A DNA stretch of 64,000 bases from Xenorhabdus ehlersii. Lineage in GTDB: Bacteria; Pseudomonadota; Gammaproteobacteria; Enterobacterales; Enterobacteriaceae. This document shows positions 10,983 through 19,644 of this stretch, piece by piece (position 1 is the stretch's first letter; the number at the start of each line of letters is the position of its first letter). The position numbers were made by a program, and so were the translations under genes. A model generated the notes under the pieces. The model saw nothing but the letters and a program-made list of their open reading frames with translations. It did no database searches and had not been told where the DNA came from. The stretch spans positions 1,208,291-1,272,290 of the forward strand of contig NZ_RAQI01000001.1 in assembly GCF_003610465.1 (NCBI RefSeq), read 5' to 3'.

Positions 10983-11107
10983 GCTAATGCTGCACTTTTA
11001 TGCGAATAATTAGGCTCTTTTTCTATCAGAGATCTGTGAAGTCACGGAGAAGTTTAGATATTCTTGGAGACGCGCTATAATCCCTGCTCTTCATCAGTTT
11101 CATTAAT

Positions 11108-11176
11108 GGAAGATCATCGTCCCCGGTGGGGCCGCCAGCGGCCCTCGGCAGGTTCGACTCCTGTGATCTTCCGCCA
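11108..11176 (+). pseudogene. selC: selC (tRNA-Sec) with anticodon arm deleted
   Basis: The segment keeps the 8-bp acceptor stem of selenocysteine tRNA (GGAAGATC / GATCTTCC), the long variable arm (GGGCCGC-CA-GCGGCCC), the T arm CAGGTTCGACTCCTG and the encoded CCA. Compared with E. coli selC (95 nt, from memory) it is 69 nt. The missing 26 nt correspond to the 3' half of the D arm plus the entire anticodon stem-loop with TCA. Everything outside the gap is nearly identical. Such an RNA cannot decode UGA. Point changes are few, so the deletion may be recent. Confidence 0.85.
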
Positions 11177-11229
11177 ATTACCCTCCGCTTAACTCAATTT
11201 TTCCATTCAAATAAGTAAGCATAATAAGT

Positions 11230-11394
11230 ATGCTGATGTTGATGCAAGGTTGCGTTGGGATTGTGTTAGCCGCTTTTATTACTCAAGTACCAATGTTTGC
11301 TTCTCAATGGGGAATGTTTCCAGGTCAGGCTGCATTTCTTATCACATTATTCGGGCTGATAGGTTGGCTCTCTCGTTTAGTACTCACACAGTAG
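11230..11394 (+). CDS. Possible 54-residue hydrophobic protein
   Basis: Open frame starting ATGCTGATGTTGATG, 54 codons. It has two apolar stretches (GIVLAAFITQVPMF and AAFLITLFGLIGWLS) that could be two membrane helices. The upstream site is weak (AAGTAAG). I do not recognise a family. It may be a small membrane protein or the tail of a lost gene next to the selC remnant. Confidence 0.3.
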   Translation: MLMLMQGCVGIVLAAFITQVPMFASQWGMFPGQAAFLITLFGLIGWLSRLVLTQ

Positions 11395-11567
11395 TACACA
11401 TTACTGGGTTTCTGTAGGATAAAAATGTCGGAGAATAAAAGTATGGCGCAACACTTTCATTGGCAGAAAGAAAATAGTTCGTCCAGATATTTATAATAAA
11501 TATTAACGATTATTATTGATTGGAAGTTGTATTACGCTCCGTTCCTTGGAACCCTAATTATTTATTA

Positions 11568-11894
11568 TCAAATCGGTTTCTCTATCCAATTATACAGTGT
11601 ATCAAGTTGATGAATGCGTTGGTGGTAACTTTGCAGCAAACAGGCTGTATCACCCTTGCACTTTTGGCGCTGTTTCAGCCATGCAGTTTGGTTATCATAC
11701 ATTTCACCAGATACGCCCATGGCAAATAACCCTCGCAGAAAGTGATATTTCACATTTAATTCCACATCCAAATCATTTAGCTTTAGGTCTGAACAAATTG
11801 CTTTTTCATCCGGTGCCTTGGCTTTGGCACAGTCAAAACTGGCAGCAAAACTGAGTGGGGAGAAGATAAGTAACATAAGCCAGAGATATTTCAT
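11568..11894 (-). CDS. LprI-like (DUF1311) periplasmic small protein
   Basis: 108 residues with a signal peptide (LWLMLLIFSPLSFAAS, cleavage near residue 18). The mature part has the DUF1311/LprI pattern: four cysteines (DCAKA, AICSD, KCKGDTAC) and a TAWLKQRQKC block. The family includes mycobacterial LprI, a lysozyme inhibitor, but most members have no assigned function. The ATG at 11894 directly follows the TAA of the upstream gene, and AAGGAG spans the junction, so the two are translationally linked. Confidence 0.7.
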   Translation of the reverse strand: MKYLWLMLLIFSPLSFAASFDCAKAKAPDEKAICSDLKLNDLDVELNVKYHFLRGLFAMGVSGEMYDNQTAWLKQRQKCKGDTACLLQSYHQRIHQLDTLYNWIEKPI

Positions 11895-12326
11895 TTAATT
11901 CTCCTTTATGGGAAAGAACTTGAATGATCGGGCTTTACCAGTTGCATCTAATTTGCAGGAAAATCGAATGTCGTGCCAGCCATCATCCGTCCTATACATA
12001 CCGATACCGACCAACTCAGAAGGGTGTTTGAGTCTTATACTATCTTCTGAAACCACACCGAGGAAAACTTTATCAGCATCTTTGTGATATTTCTTAATGA
12101 TGGGTAAGGCAAAAGGACGACAAATAAACTCTGCCACTTTTTTGGTATCTGACCAACTTTCTACCATTGGTAGTGCAGATTTATCTGTAACTTGCTCATT
12201 AATCTGCTGTTGCAGGTATTTTTTCTGGTCTGGAGATAATTGTTGAGATGGTACTTTTGCTTGTGCAAAGGCAGATAATAGTAGGCTGATGATCCCCAAA
12301 TAAGTTAAGTATCTTGAGTAAAACAT
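11895..12326 (-). CDS. Exported protein of unknown function
   Basis: 143 residues from the ATG at 12326, chosen because AAGGAG precedes it by ten bases and a signal peptide starts there (YLTYLGIISLLLSAFAQA, cleavage after residue about 23). An open frame extends 20 codons further upstream. The mature protein is charged, with two cysteines (FICRPF, FSCKLD) that could pair in the periplasm. No family was recognised. It sits directly upstream of the LprI-like gene and is probably cotranscribed with it. Confidence 0.6.
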   Translation of the reverse strand: MFYSRYLTYLGIISLLLSAFAQAKVPSQQLSPDQKKYLQQQINEQVTDKSALPMVESWSDTKKVAEFICRPFALPIIKKYHKDADKVFLGVVSEDSIRLKHPSELVGIGMYRTDDGWHDIRFSCKLDATGKARSFKFFPIKEN

Positions 12327-12419
12327 AATGGCATACTCCTTGTTTGAGATTAAAAAAGTATGGCATGGATTTTGTGGGTGCGCCATTAATATACATGCAT
12401 TTCATGAGTCTTTAAAAGA

Positions 12420-12461
12420 AAATACCCTACCTCGTTTTATTTTTAGTGAGGTAGGGTATTT
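12420..12461 (-). terminator. Terminator downstream of treC
   Basis: A 14-bp inverted repeat (AAATACCCTACCTC / GAGGTAGGGTATTT) with a 14-base loop. On the minus strand it is followed by TTTTCTTTT, about 55 bases past treC. Confidence 0.85.
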
Positions 12462-12515
12462 TAAGTATTTTATAAATAATTCATTATGCCAAATGACGAT
12501 ATATCAATAATATTA

Positions 12516-14177
12516 TCATTTGGATATTAAGTATATTGATTCATAAGGTTTAATTTTAATCTCATGATCTACCGTTGCAGGTGATGGGTAATTGCTCATC
12601 AATACCTGCCATTCTTTGCTTAAAAGAGCAGGTTCTGGAGACCAAAGTTGAGTTTCATCGCTTAGGTTTGCAATAACCAGCAAGGTTTGATCCTGCCAAC
12701 GACGCAGATAGCACCACAGTGAAGGGTGTTCTGGCAGCAGATCCAGGTAATCACCGTATGTCAGAATGGGCTGTTGCTTTCTCAATTTAATCAAATTGTG
12801 GTAGCAATAGAAGACGGAATCTTCGTCCTGTAAGACGGTTTCGGCGTTGATCTCTGAGTAATTACTGCAAGGCGCAATCCACGGTGTTCCGGTGGTAAAA
12901 CCAGCGCTTGCTGAATTATCCCACTGCATGGGGGTTCGGCTGTTATCACGGGATTTCTGCGCCAAAATCGCCAGTATATCCTCTGGTTGCACACCTTTCT
13001 CAATACGCTCTTGATACATATTCAAGCTTTCGATATCCCGATAATCTTCAATGCGCGTAAAGTGAGGATTTGTCATGCCCAGCTCTTCGCCCTGATAAAT
13101 ATAAGGCGTGCCTTGCATACCGTGCAACACCATCGCCAGCATTTTAGCGGATGTTTTATGGTGTTGGTGTTCATCCCCGAACCGAGAAACAATGCGCGGC
13201 TGATCATGGTTACACCAAAAAAGCGCATTCCAGGCTTTTTGGTGCATACCCTGCTGCCATGTTGCGAAAATCTTTTTCAGTTCAACGTAATCTGGTTTTG
13301 CCCGAGTCCATTTTTCTCCATTTGGGTAGTCAACTTTTAGATGGTGAAAATTAAACGTCATGGACAGCGTTGTTCCGTCCAGGGCAGCATAGCGTTGGCA
13401 GTTCTCAAGGCTGGTGGATGACATTTCACCAACGGTCATTAATCCTTTAGGCTGGAAAACATCACGGCTCATTTCTTGCAGAAACTCATGTATCCGCGGG
13501 CCATCGGTGTAGAATCGGCGGCCATCGCCGTGATCATCATTAGGATAATCTTGCTGTTTTGAGACAAGGTTAATGACATCCAGACGCAAGCCATCAACGC
13601 CACGATCAGCCCAGAATTCACAGATTTTTTTCAGCTCAGCGCGAACCGGTTCATGCTCCCAATTTAAATCGGCTTGTTCAACCGCAAACAGGTGGAGGTA
13701 ATATTGTTGACTCTCTGCATGCCATTGCCACGCATTACCACCGAATTTGGATTTCCAGTTATTGGGCAGGGAATCTTCAGAACCATCCCGCCAGATATAA
13801 AACTGGCGATAAGGGCTATTAATGTCCTGTGCCGCCTGGAACCACGGGTGTTGGGTTGAAGTGTGATTGAAAACCATATCCAAAATAATGCGCATGCCAC
13901 GTCGATGGGCATTTTGCACCAAATTATCAAAGTCCTCCATGGAGCCATAATCAGGATTGATAGCACAGTAATCAGCGACATCATAGCCATTATCAACCTG
14001 CGGAGAGGGATAAATCGGCGTGATCCAAATGGCCTCAACGCCGAGTCGCTGTAAATAATCCAGCCGTTGGGTGATCCCGTTGATATCTCCCGTACCGCTA
14101 CCGGTACTATCCTGAAAACTTTTTGGATAAATTTGGTAGATAACGCTATCCATCCACCATGGTTTTTGTTCCGTCAT
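12516..14177 (-). CDS. treC: Trehalose-6-phosphate hydrolase
   Basis: 553 residues (E. coli TreC 551). This GH13 enzyme cleaves trehalose-6-phosphate to glucose and glucose-6-phosphate in the cytoplasm. Visible conserved regions are DMVFNHTS (region I), GLRLDVINL (nucleophile Asp), VGEMSS (acid/base Glu) and NHDQPR (third Asp). It lies 18 bases downstream of treB in a treB-treC operon. The ribosome site (TAGGTA) is weak, suggesting coupling to treB. Confidence 0.94.
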   Translation of the reverse strand: MTEQKPWWMDSVIYQIYPKSFQDSTGSGTGDINGITQRLDYLQRLGVEAIWITPIYPSPQVDNGYDVADYCAINPDYGSMEDFDNLVQNAHRRGMRIILDMVFNHTSTQHPWFQAAQDINSPYRQFYIWRDGSEDSLPNNWKSKFGGNAWQWHAESQQYYLHLFAVEQADLNWEHEPVRAELKKICEFWADRGVDGLRLDVINLVSKQQDYPNDDHGDGRRFYTDGPRIHEFLQEMSRDVFQPKGLMTVGEMSSTSLENCQRYAALDGTTLSMTFNFHHLKVDYPNGEKWTRAKPDYVELKKIFATWQQGMHQKAWNALFWCNHDQPRIVSRFGDEHQHHKTSAKMLAMVLHGMQGTPYIYQGEELGMTNPHFTRIEDYRDIESLNMYQERIEKGVQPEDILAILAQKSRDNSRTPMQWDNSASAGFTTGTPWIAPCSNYSEINAETVLQDEDSVFYCYHNLIKLRKQQPILTYGDYLDLLPEHPSLWCYLRRWQDQTLLVIANLSDETQLWSPEPALLSKEWQVLMSNYPSPATVDHEIKIKPYESIYLISK

Positions 14178-14195
14178 AAATAGATACCTACAAAA

Positions 14196-15629
14196 TTAAT
14201 TGGCCTGTTCATTGGGTAAGAGCGCCTTGCGTTCATTTCTGCGATAAGCCAGAACAGTCAGGAAGAATGGCACAACAATAGCGATGAGCATGGCAATCAG
14301 ATAAATCATCCAGAACTGTGGCTTGATAGAAAGAATTCCTGGTATTCCGCCAACGCCGATACCATTAGCAATCACATGGTTGAGTCCACAAACCAGTCCA
14401 GCCAGAGCTGCGCCAATCATCGCACAGAACATGGGGTAACGGTATTTGAGGTTGATACCATACATGGCGGGTTCGGTTACGCCCAGATAGGCTGAAATTG
14501 CCGCAGGAACAGAGATTTCGCGTTCTTTTTGTTTCTTGCTTGCCCAGACAATGCCGAGAACGGCAGAACCTTGTGCGATATTAGATAGCGCAATAATAGG
14601 CCAGATCGGTGTTCCTCCGGTGCTTTGGATCATTTGCAGGTCGATGGCCAGTGTTGTTTGGTGTACACCCGTGATAACCAGTGGAGCATAGAAGAAACCA
14701 AACAAGGCGGCTCCGATAGGGGCAAAGCTACCCGTCATTAGACTTTTAACAACCCAGGCAACACCATCCCCGATAGCACGTCCGGCAGGGCCTATCAGGG
14801 CGTGGGCAAGGAGGACAGCCAGTACCAGAGAAGCCACAGGGACAATCACAAGATAGAGATAGTCTGGTACCCATTTTTTCAGCCGGGTTTCAATCCACCC
14901 CAACGTGAGGCCAGCTAATAGGGAAGGAATAACCTGTGCCTGATAACCGACTTTAGAAATGGTAAACCAGCCGAAATTCCAGACTTCGGGCGTTTGTTGC
15001 CCAAGCAGGTAGGCATTCATCAATTGTGGGGAAACCAGGGTAATACCGAGAATAATCCCCAGAATGGGTGTTCCGCCCATCTTTTTGACGGCAGACCAAC
15101 AGATACCTACAGGGAGGTAGAAGAATACAGCTTCACCGATTAGCCAGAGAAAATCATAAATACTCTGCCAGACAGGATAGAGTTGCGCGAGCGATTTGCC
15201 TTCACTAAACGGGATATCGCCGATCAGGTTACGAAAACCGAGGATTAAACCGCCGCTGATCAGGGCTGGCAGTAGGGGGAAGAAGATCTCAGCAAAATGT
15301 GAAATTGCATTTTCATACCATTTCATATTTTGGCGAGCAGCTTGTTTAACTTCTTCTTTATTAACGGATTGTTTCCCTGTGGTTTCAAGCAGAGCTTTAT
15401 AATAGACATCCACATTTGTCCCAATCACGACCTGAAATTGTCCGGCATTAGTGAAGCATCCCTTGACCATTGGTAACTCTTCAATGGCTTTGGCGTCGGC
15501 ATTTTCTGGTGTATTAAGAACGAATCTGAGGCGGGTGATACAATGACTGACGGAAGCGATATTTTCTTTACCACCAATCAAGGTAATAAGATTATCAATA
15601 TCCTTTTGATTTATTTGTTTTTTCTTCAT
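14196..15629 (-). CDS. treB: PTS trehalose-specific EIIBC permease
   Basis: 477 residues. The N-terminal EIIB domain carries the phosphorylatable cysteine in ASVSHCITRLRF (residue about 45). A long EIIC domain follows with some ten membrane segments, including GVTEPAMYGINLKYRYP, typical of the glucose-sucrose-trehalose group. There is no EIIA domain, so it should use Crr, as in E. coli. It imports and phosphorylates trehalose, the main insect blood sugar. A good AAGGAG site precedes the start. The repressor treR is not adjacent in this window. Confidence 0.93.
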   Translation of the reverse strand: MKKKQINQKDIDNLITLIGGKENIASVSHCITRLRFVLNTPENADAKAIEELPMVKGCFTNAGQFQVVIGTNVDVYYKALLETTGKQSVNKEEVKQAARQNMKWYENAISHFAEIFFPLLPALISGGLILGFRNLIGDIPFSEGKSLAQLYPVWQSIYDFLWLIGEAVFFYLPVGICWSAVKKMGGTPILGIILGITLVSPQLMNAYLLGQQTPEVWNFGWFTISKVGYQAQVIPSLLAGLTLGWIETRLKKWVPDYLYLVIVPVASLVLAVLLAHALIGPAGRAIGDGVAWVVKSLMTGSFAPIGAALFGFFYAPLVITGVHQTTLAIDLQMIQSTGGTPIWPIIALSNIAQGSAVLGIVWASKKQKEREISVPAAISAYLGVTEPAMYGINLKYRYPMFCAMIGAALAGLVCGLNHVIANGIGVGGIPGILSIKPQFWMIYLIAMLIAIVVPFFLTVLAYRRNERKALLPNEQAN

Positions 15630-16063
15630 GCCTTTCTCCTTGGTGTGGCAGGAGTTATAAATAATGGAGTTTTGCGATTAACAGAATGATTTCTCTCATG
15701 ATGAGATAATGAATAGACTGAAGTAATAGCAGGTTAATCCTAGACAGATTTTTATATTTTGAATATGAAAAGTTGCTTTGTTTGAGTTTTAGATCACATT
15801 TTAGGCCATTGATTTGAAATTAAAGGGTTTTTTATATTCGTAGTACTTATTATTATCGGGTTTTTAGTTTTTTCAGTAATTAATAGATGTGACTTATAGG
15901 TTCATACCATCGATGGCTTGGTAAAATAAAGAAAGATCCGTACCCTAGCGAGTCACAACTTGGATCTGCGCCCGGTGGCGGCGCAGAATGTTATTCAATT
16001 CGATGATATCCGTGTGAATGGTGTGGTTGGAAAAACAGATCCACGGGAATTTTAACCTGTTAT
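15630..16063. other. Intergenic region upstream of treB
   Basis: About 430 bases containing the treB promoter region and a CRP-like site at 15780-15801. A stretch at about 15938-16054 reads on the plus strand as the last 38 or so codons of an unrecognised protein, without a start. No complete gene was seen. Confidence 0.4.
15780..15801 (-). promoter_or_regulatory. Candidate CRP site upstream of treBC
   Basis: The 22-bp segment ending TAGATCACATTT has a perfect right half (TCACA) and a poorer left half (TGAGT for TGTGA) with six-base spacing. It is about 150 bases upstream of treB. CRP control of treBC is known in E. coli. Confidence 0.4.
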
Positions 16064-17602
16064 CTATCGGTTTTTCGTGAATGAATGAGGTATTGCTCTC
16101 CATAAGCACCAATAATTGATACTCCATATGATTGTCGGTATTAAGGCTATAATGAAAGCAAATAGTAAGCTTTGTAATCCGCTGTTGATCAGGTAAACCA
16201 CAGGCGTATATAAGAGGCTTGAAAAGTATATTCCTAATGTTGTGATAATGAGCGCGAGATAAAATCGATTAAATTTAAATAGAATAATGTGTGAAATTAA
16301 TAAAAATAGGCACGGGATGGTAATTAAATAAGACAGGGCGGGTATTTTTATGGAAATTATTGCACAGAGTAATCCAATAAAAATAAAGGGGATCTGTCTG
16401 TAAGATTTTTTTACATTACGATTCATCTGATGGTGAAAAAGATGTTTTCCCCAGAATAAACAAAGAATTAAAATGCTGATACCAAGGACAGCGGTGATAT
16501 CGGAGGGAATTATAACTAACCCGTATATGGGCAACGGAAAGTAAACTGCATCTTTATTATGTCCCAGTAGTTCCATATCTTGCTGTACGATAAAATAATA
16601 ACCCACTTTTCTCACGGTATTCTGGTATTGAAATAAGGTTTCAGGGGAAAGATTTTCTAGCGTATCGCTCATTCTGTGATAATGTTCGAAGCCTTGTACG
16701 ACTGCAAAATTCAGTCCGGCTATCCCTTTTTCTTTAAATACCGTGTAATCAGTATCGTTCTGTAAAATATCATATATCAAAGGGGTAAATGAGAATGCAG
16801 TGACGTTGCTTAAATTCTTATTTAATGCCGTCATCAGAGCATAAGGTTGAGCAGAGGTTTCAAATAATACAGGAATACCATGATTTCCCCTTGCTTCAAA
16901 ATTCAAAACAAGGCTAATCGATTGTAACTCTTCATCGGTCAATTGGTTGGCAAAATAATTTGCGCCTAATAAACCTAACTCTTCACCATCGGTTAGTAAG
17001 AAGATAACATTATTTTTTATCGTCGTTACTTGGGTCAGATCCCGCATTAGCTGCAACATGGAGGCAACAGCCATGCCATCATCCCCTGCTCCAGGAGAGG
17101 TGCCCACACTGTCATAATGCGCGACAATCAATATCGTGTTTTTAGCGGCAGGAGAAGTTCGTTTAGCAATGATGTTGGTGCCGTAAGCGGAGTTTCCCTG
17201 TTTTAGCCCTGAGCGGATGCGCACTTCTTCTTCAAAAGTTTTGGCACCGACTCGTGCTAGTTCTGCATCAAATGCGCGGCGTTGGTATTCATCAAGTTGT
17301 GAGTAGATTTTTTCCTGACGAGCAACAAGTTCATCGATAGTGAACAGGAACGGTTGTTCGATAACATGGTATCCCATTGCTTGAATTTCTGTGAGTAAAT
17401 AGCGGCGGATCTGTTCTTGCTGTGTGGATACTGTAGGATGTGGTTTGGCTGCAATGATACTGAGCGCTTTTTGTACGTTTAAATATCCTGTTTCTTTAGT
17501 TGGTAAGGTGGTCATCGTTGTCGGTTGTACCATGCTGACACCTTGATATACAGATAAACCAAGAACAACGACTAAAATCAGGCTCAAAATGATACGAGTC
17601 AT
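16064..17602 (-). CDS. Membrane-anchored M28-family zinc peptidase, last gene of the safracin-type cluster
   Basis: 512 residues: an N-terminal membrane anchor (residues about 4-22), an extracytoplasmic M28 domain, then several C-terminal membrane segments (from about 360). The zinc and catalytic residues of M28 are all present: AHYDS (H162, D164), GAGDDG (D174), DGEE (E207/E208), NFEARG (E236) and FEHYHRMSD (H307/H309). It starts 82 bases after sacH on the same strand, so it is probably in the sac transcript. In saframycin biosynthesis a membrane peptidase (SfmE) removes an acyl-peptide leader outside the cytoplasm; an equivalent role here is inferred from position, topology and the condensation-type N-terminus of SacA. 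A general aminopeptidase is the alternative. Confidence 0.75.
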   Translation of the reverse strand: MTRIILSLILVVVLGLSVYQGVSMVQPTTMTTLPTKETGYLNVQKALSIIAAKPHPTVSTQQEQIRRYLLTEIQAMGYHVIEQPFLFTIDELVARQEKIYSQLDEYQRRAFDAELARVGAKTFEEEVRIRSGLKQGNSAYGTNIIAKRTSPAAKNTILIVAHYDSVGTSPGAGDDGMAVASMLQLMRDLTQVTTIKNNVIFLLTDGEELGLLGANYFANQLTDEELQSISLVLNFEARGNHGIPVLFETSAQPYALMTALNKNLSNVTAFSFTPLIYDILQNDTDYTVFKEKGIAGLNFAVVQGFEHYHRMSDTLENLSPETLFQYQNTVRKVGYYFIVQQDMELLGHNKDAVYFPLPIYGLVIIPSDITAVLGISILILCLFWGKHLFHHQMNRNVKKSYRQIPFIFIGLLCAIISIKIPALSYLITIPCLFLLISHIILFKFNRFYLALIITTLGIYFSSLLYTPVVYLINSGLQSLLFAFIIALIPTIIWSINYWCLWRAIPHSFTKNR

Positions 17603-17684
17603 GTTGTTTCCCCAGTGTTGTCAATAGGCTGCGTGATAACAGTTTCTTGGCAAGAACAAGTACTGTCACACGCAGTGCTAATAC

Positions 17685-18227
17685 TTAGCTCATTTTTACG
17701 TCCATTAAGGTTTCGATAGCACCACTTTGTAATAATCGCTGCATCTTAGGAACCACTTTAGTCTTTTGGTCAATTGGCAGAACATTAACGCCAGAACCCA
17801 GAAATACGGGAATGGTTGTAATGAACAATTGTTGCAATTCACCTGCATTAGCAAAATATGCAGCTGTTTTTCCTCCTCCCACGACCCAGACATTTTTGTC
17901 TTTTGCTGCCAGTCTTGCCTTGGAAGCGATGGACTTAGGGGATTCTTGGGTGACTACCGCGTTGATCCCTACAGGAATGGATAGTTTTCTTGAAGAAAGA
18001 ATAAATGACGGAATATCTTTATAGGGCCAGTCATCCGCTGAGTTTTTCATGATCCATTCATAAGTTTCAGCACCCATAATGGCCGCGCCAATTCCACGGT
18101 AAAAATCATCATACGGGGTGGCATCATCGCCAAGTGTGAATTCATAGAGCCAATCCAACTCGTGGTTTTCCGTTGCGATATAACCATCCATTGTTGCAGC
18201 GACAAAATAAATGAGCTTTGACATCAT
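17685..18227 (-). CDS. sacH: SacH-like RibD-C/dihydrofolate-reductase fold protein
   Basis: 180 residues, the length I recall for SacH of the Pseudomonas safracin cluster. It has the RibD C-terminal/DHFR-like fold signature: YFVAATMDGYIA at the start, WVVGGGKTAAYF in the middle and PVFLGSGVNVLP near the end, which together form an NADPH-type pocket. The step it catalyses is not established; a reductase acting late on the scaffold is a reasonable inference. An alternative start is three bases downstream (MSKLIY). It is separated from sacG by about 260 bases without a gene. Confidence 0.7.
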   Translation of the reverse strand: MMSKLIYFVAATMDGYIATENHELDWLYEFTLGDDATPYDDFYRGIGAAIMGAETYEWIMKNSADDWPYKDIPSFILSSRKLSIPVGINAVVTQESPKSIASKARLAAKDKNVWVVGGGKTAAYFANAGELQQLFITTIPVFLGSGVNVLPIDQKTKVVPKMQRLLQSGAIETLMDVKMS

Positions 18228-18484
18228 TTTTCCTCATAGTTACACATTACAATTAAAACTTTGGCTAATTAACCCTGTTTGACAAGTAAAAAGTTTCATT
18301 AATTAATTTCAGCCAATTTAATAACATTATTAAATTAGTTTTATAAAGCCTATTCCCTTAGGCTCTAAATTATCAGGTCGATTAGGCCGTGTTCTTTATA
18401 ATCTATAAAGTAAGATGTGTCATTGTATATTCGCATTATGGTGTTACTGGTTTATTAGTGTTACGAGTTTATTGGCGCCATGCG

Positions 18485-19516
18485 TCACTTGGGTGTGGCA
18501 TATATAATGCCGTTGCCACTGGGTAATTGGGTGATCTCTTTAACGGTAAAATTAGCTTGTCCGAGTAATTCTCTAAATTCTTTTTCCGTGCGTTCCTTAC
18601 CGCCAGAAATACCAAAAAGAGACAGCATATATAAGTCCATCATGGCAGCAGTTTTATTTGCATTTGTGTCTTCTATGTCTGAGGCTAATAAATCGATAAT
18701 GATGAGTATGGCCTTTTTAGGCATATTTCGATGGCACGTTGATAATATTTTTCTGCAATTGTCATCGCTCCAATCATGGAGTACATGTGACAGCAGGTAA
18801 ATACTGGCATTTTCAGGCAATGCTTTGAAAAAATCACCTGCGATGATTTGGAATAACCCCGTTTTTCCTTGTTCAGCCAATTTCTTCCGAGCTATCTCTG
18901 TAGCGACAGGTAAATCAAGGAGAATCCCCTGATTGTTCGGCCATTTTTCTAATATTCGCGTGAGTAGATAGCCTGATCCTCCCCCAATATCTAAAATGGT
19001 TTCTGATTCACCAATGACAAGATGATCTAATAATTCAGGGACTTCCAATTCTAATCCCATATCCTGTGAACGGTCGAAAATAGCTCTTTTTTCTGGATTG
19101 GCTTCAAGATATTTGAACAGGGTAGCGTGATAGAACTCTTCAAAGCTGGATTTTCCACTACGGATAGTCTCTGTTATACCACGCCAGGCCTGCCCTATTT
19201 CTCCGTTGATCAGCAATGCAGTTGGCTGTGCAGAGGCGACTGCTTGTCTTGTTAGGCTCTTACCTAATAAGGTTAAAGCAAATTCTCCATCCGTGTTGGT
19301 GACGAGACCAAATTGGGTCAGCGCCCGAAGTAGTCTCGCCAGAGCGGCCGGATTGGTTTGAGTTTGGTTTGCTAATTGTTCAATTGAGCTGTTAGACGTG
19401 TCAATTAAATCGGGCAAATTGAGGACACAGAAAGTCTGTATAGCTTGGGATATCAATTGACTGTATAAGATCTGTCTAATTTGTTGAGGTGTGTTGTTGT
19501 CACTTTGCGTGTCCAT
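18485..19516 (-). CDS. sacG: SacG-like SAM-dependent O-methyltransferase
   Basis: 343 residues. This is the plant-type O-methyltransferase family: an N-terminal dimerisation/winged-helix domain, then a SAM loop ETILDIGGGSGYLLTRIL and the LLSHVLHDWSDD motif holding the general-base histidine. By position and length it matches SacG (SfmM3 in the saframycin pathway), which methylates the phenolic oxygen in making 3-hydroxy-5-methyl-O-methyltyrosine. The division of C- and O-methylation between SacF and SacG is inferred from the saframycin pathway. It has a good AAAGGAA site. A terminator-like hairpin lies between it and sacF. Confidence 0.8.
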   Translation of the reverse strand: MDTQSDNNTPQQIRQILYSQLISQAIQTFCVLNLPDLIDTSNSSIEQLANQTQTNPAALARLLRALTQFGLVTNTDGEFALTLLGKSLTRQAVASAQPTALLINGEIGQAWRGITETIRSGKSSFEEFYHATLFKYLEANPEKRAIFDRSQDMGLELEVPELLDHLVIGESETILDIGGGSGYLLTRILEKWPNNQGILLDLPVATEIARKKLAEQGKTGLFQIIAGDFFKALPENASIYLLSHVLHDWSDDNCRKILSTCHRNMPKKAILIIIDLLASDIEDTNANKTAAMMDLYMLSLFGISGGKERTEKEFRELLGQANFTVKEITQLPSGNGIIYATPK

Positions 19517-19572
19517 TGTTGTTTCCTTTCATTGAGCATGTTGTTAAATGGGTATCGTGTTGAATGTGTGGC

Positions 19573-19607
19573 AAAAAGTCATCCGGCTTTAAGAGGCTGG
19601 ATGACTT
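19573..19607 (-). terminator. Terminator or attenuator hairpin between sacF and sacG
   Basis: On the minus strand, AAGTCATCCAGCC and a seven-base loop are followed by its near-perfect complement and TTTTTG. The hairpin starts 38 bases after the sacF stop, inside the biosynthetic operon, so it may lower expression of sacG, sacH and the peptidase gene. Confidence 0.75.
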
Positions 19608-19644
19608 AATGTGATTTATACCCTCAGTCTTTTATAGGTAATAA

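Noticed and set aside
11108-11176. Functional tRNA-Sec
   Set aside because: The anticodon arm and part of the D arm are absent, so it cannot decode UGA.
15938-16054. Plus-strand tail reading LDLRPVAAQNVIQFDDIR and ending in TAA
   Set aside because: About 38 codons without a start and no family recognised; the overlapping minus frame at 15945-16127 is no better. Kept only as a possible gene remnant.
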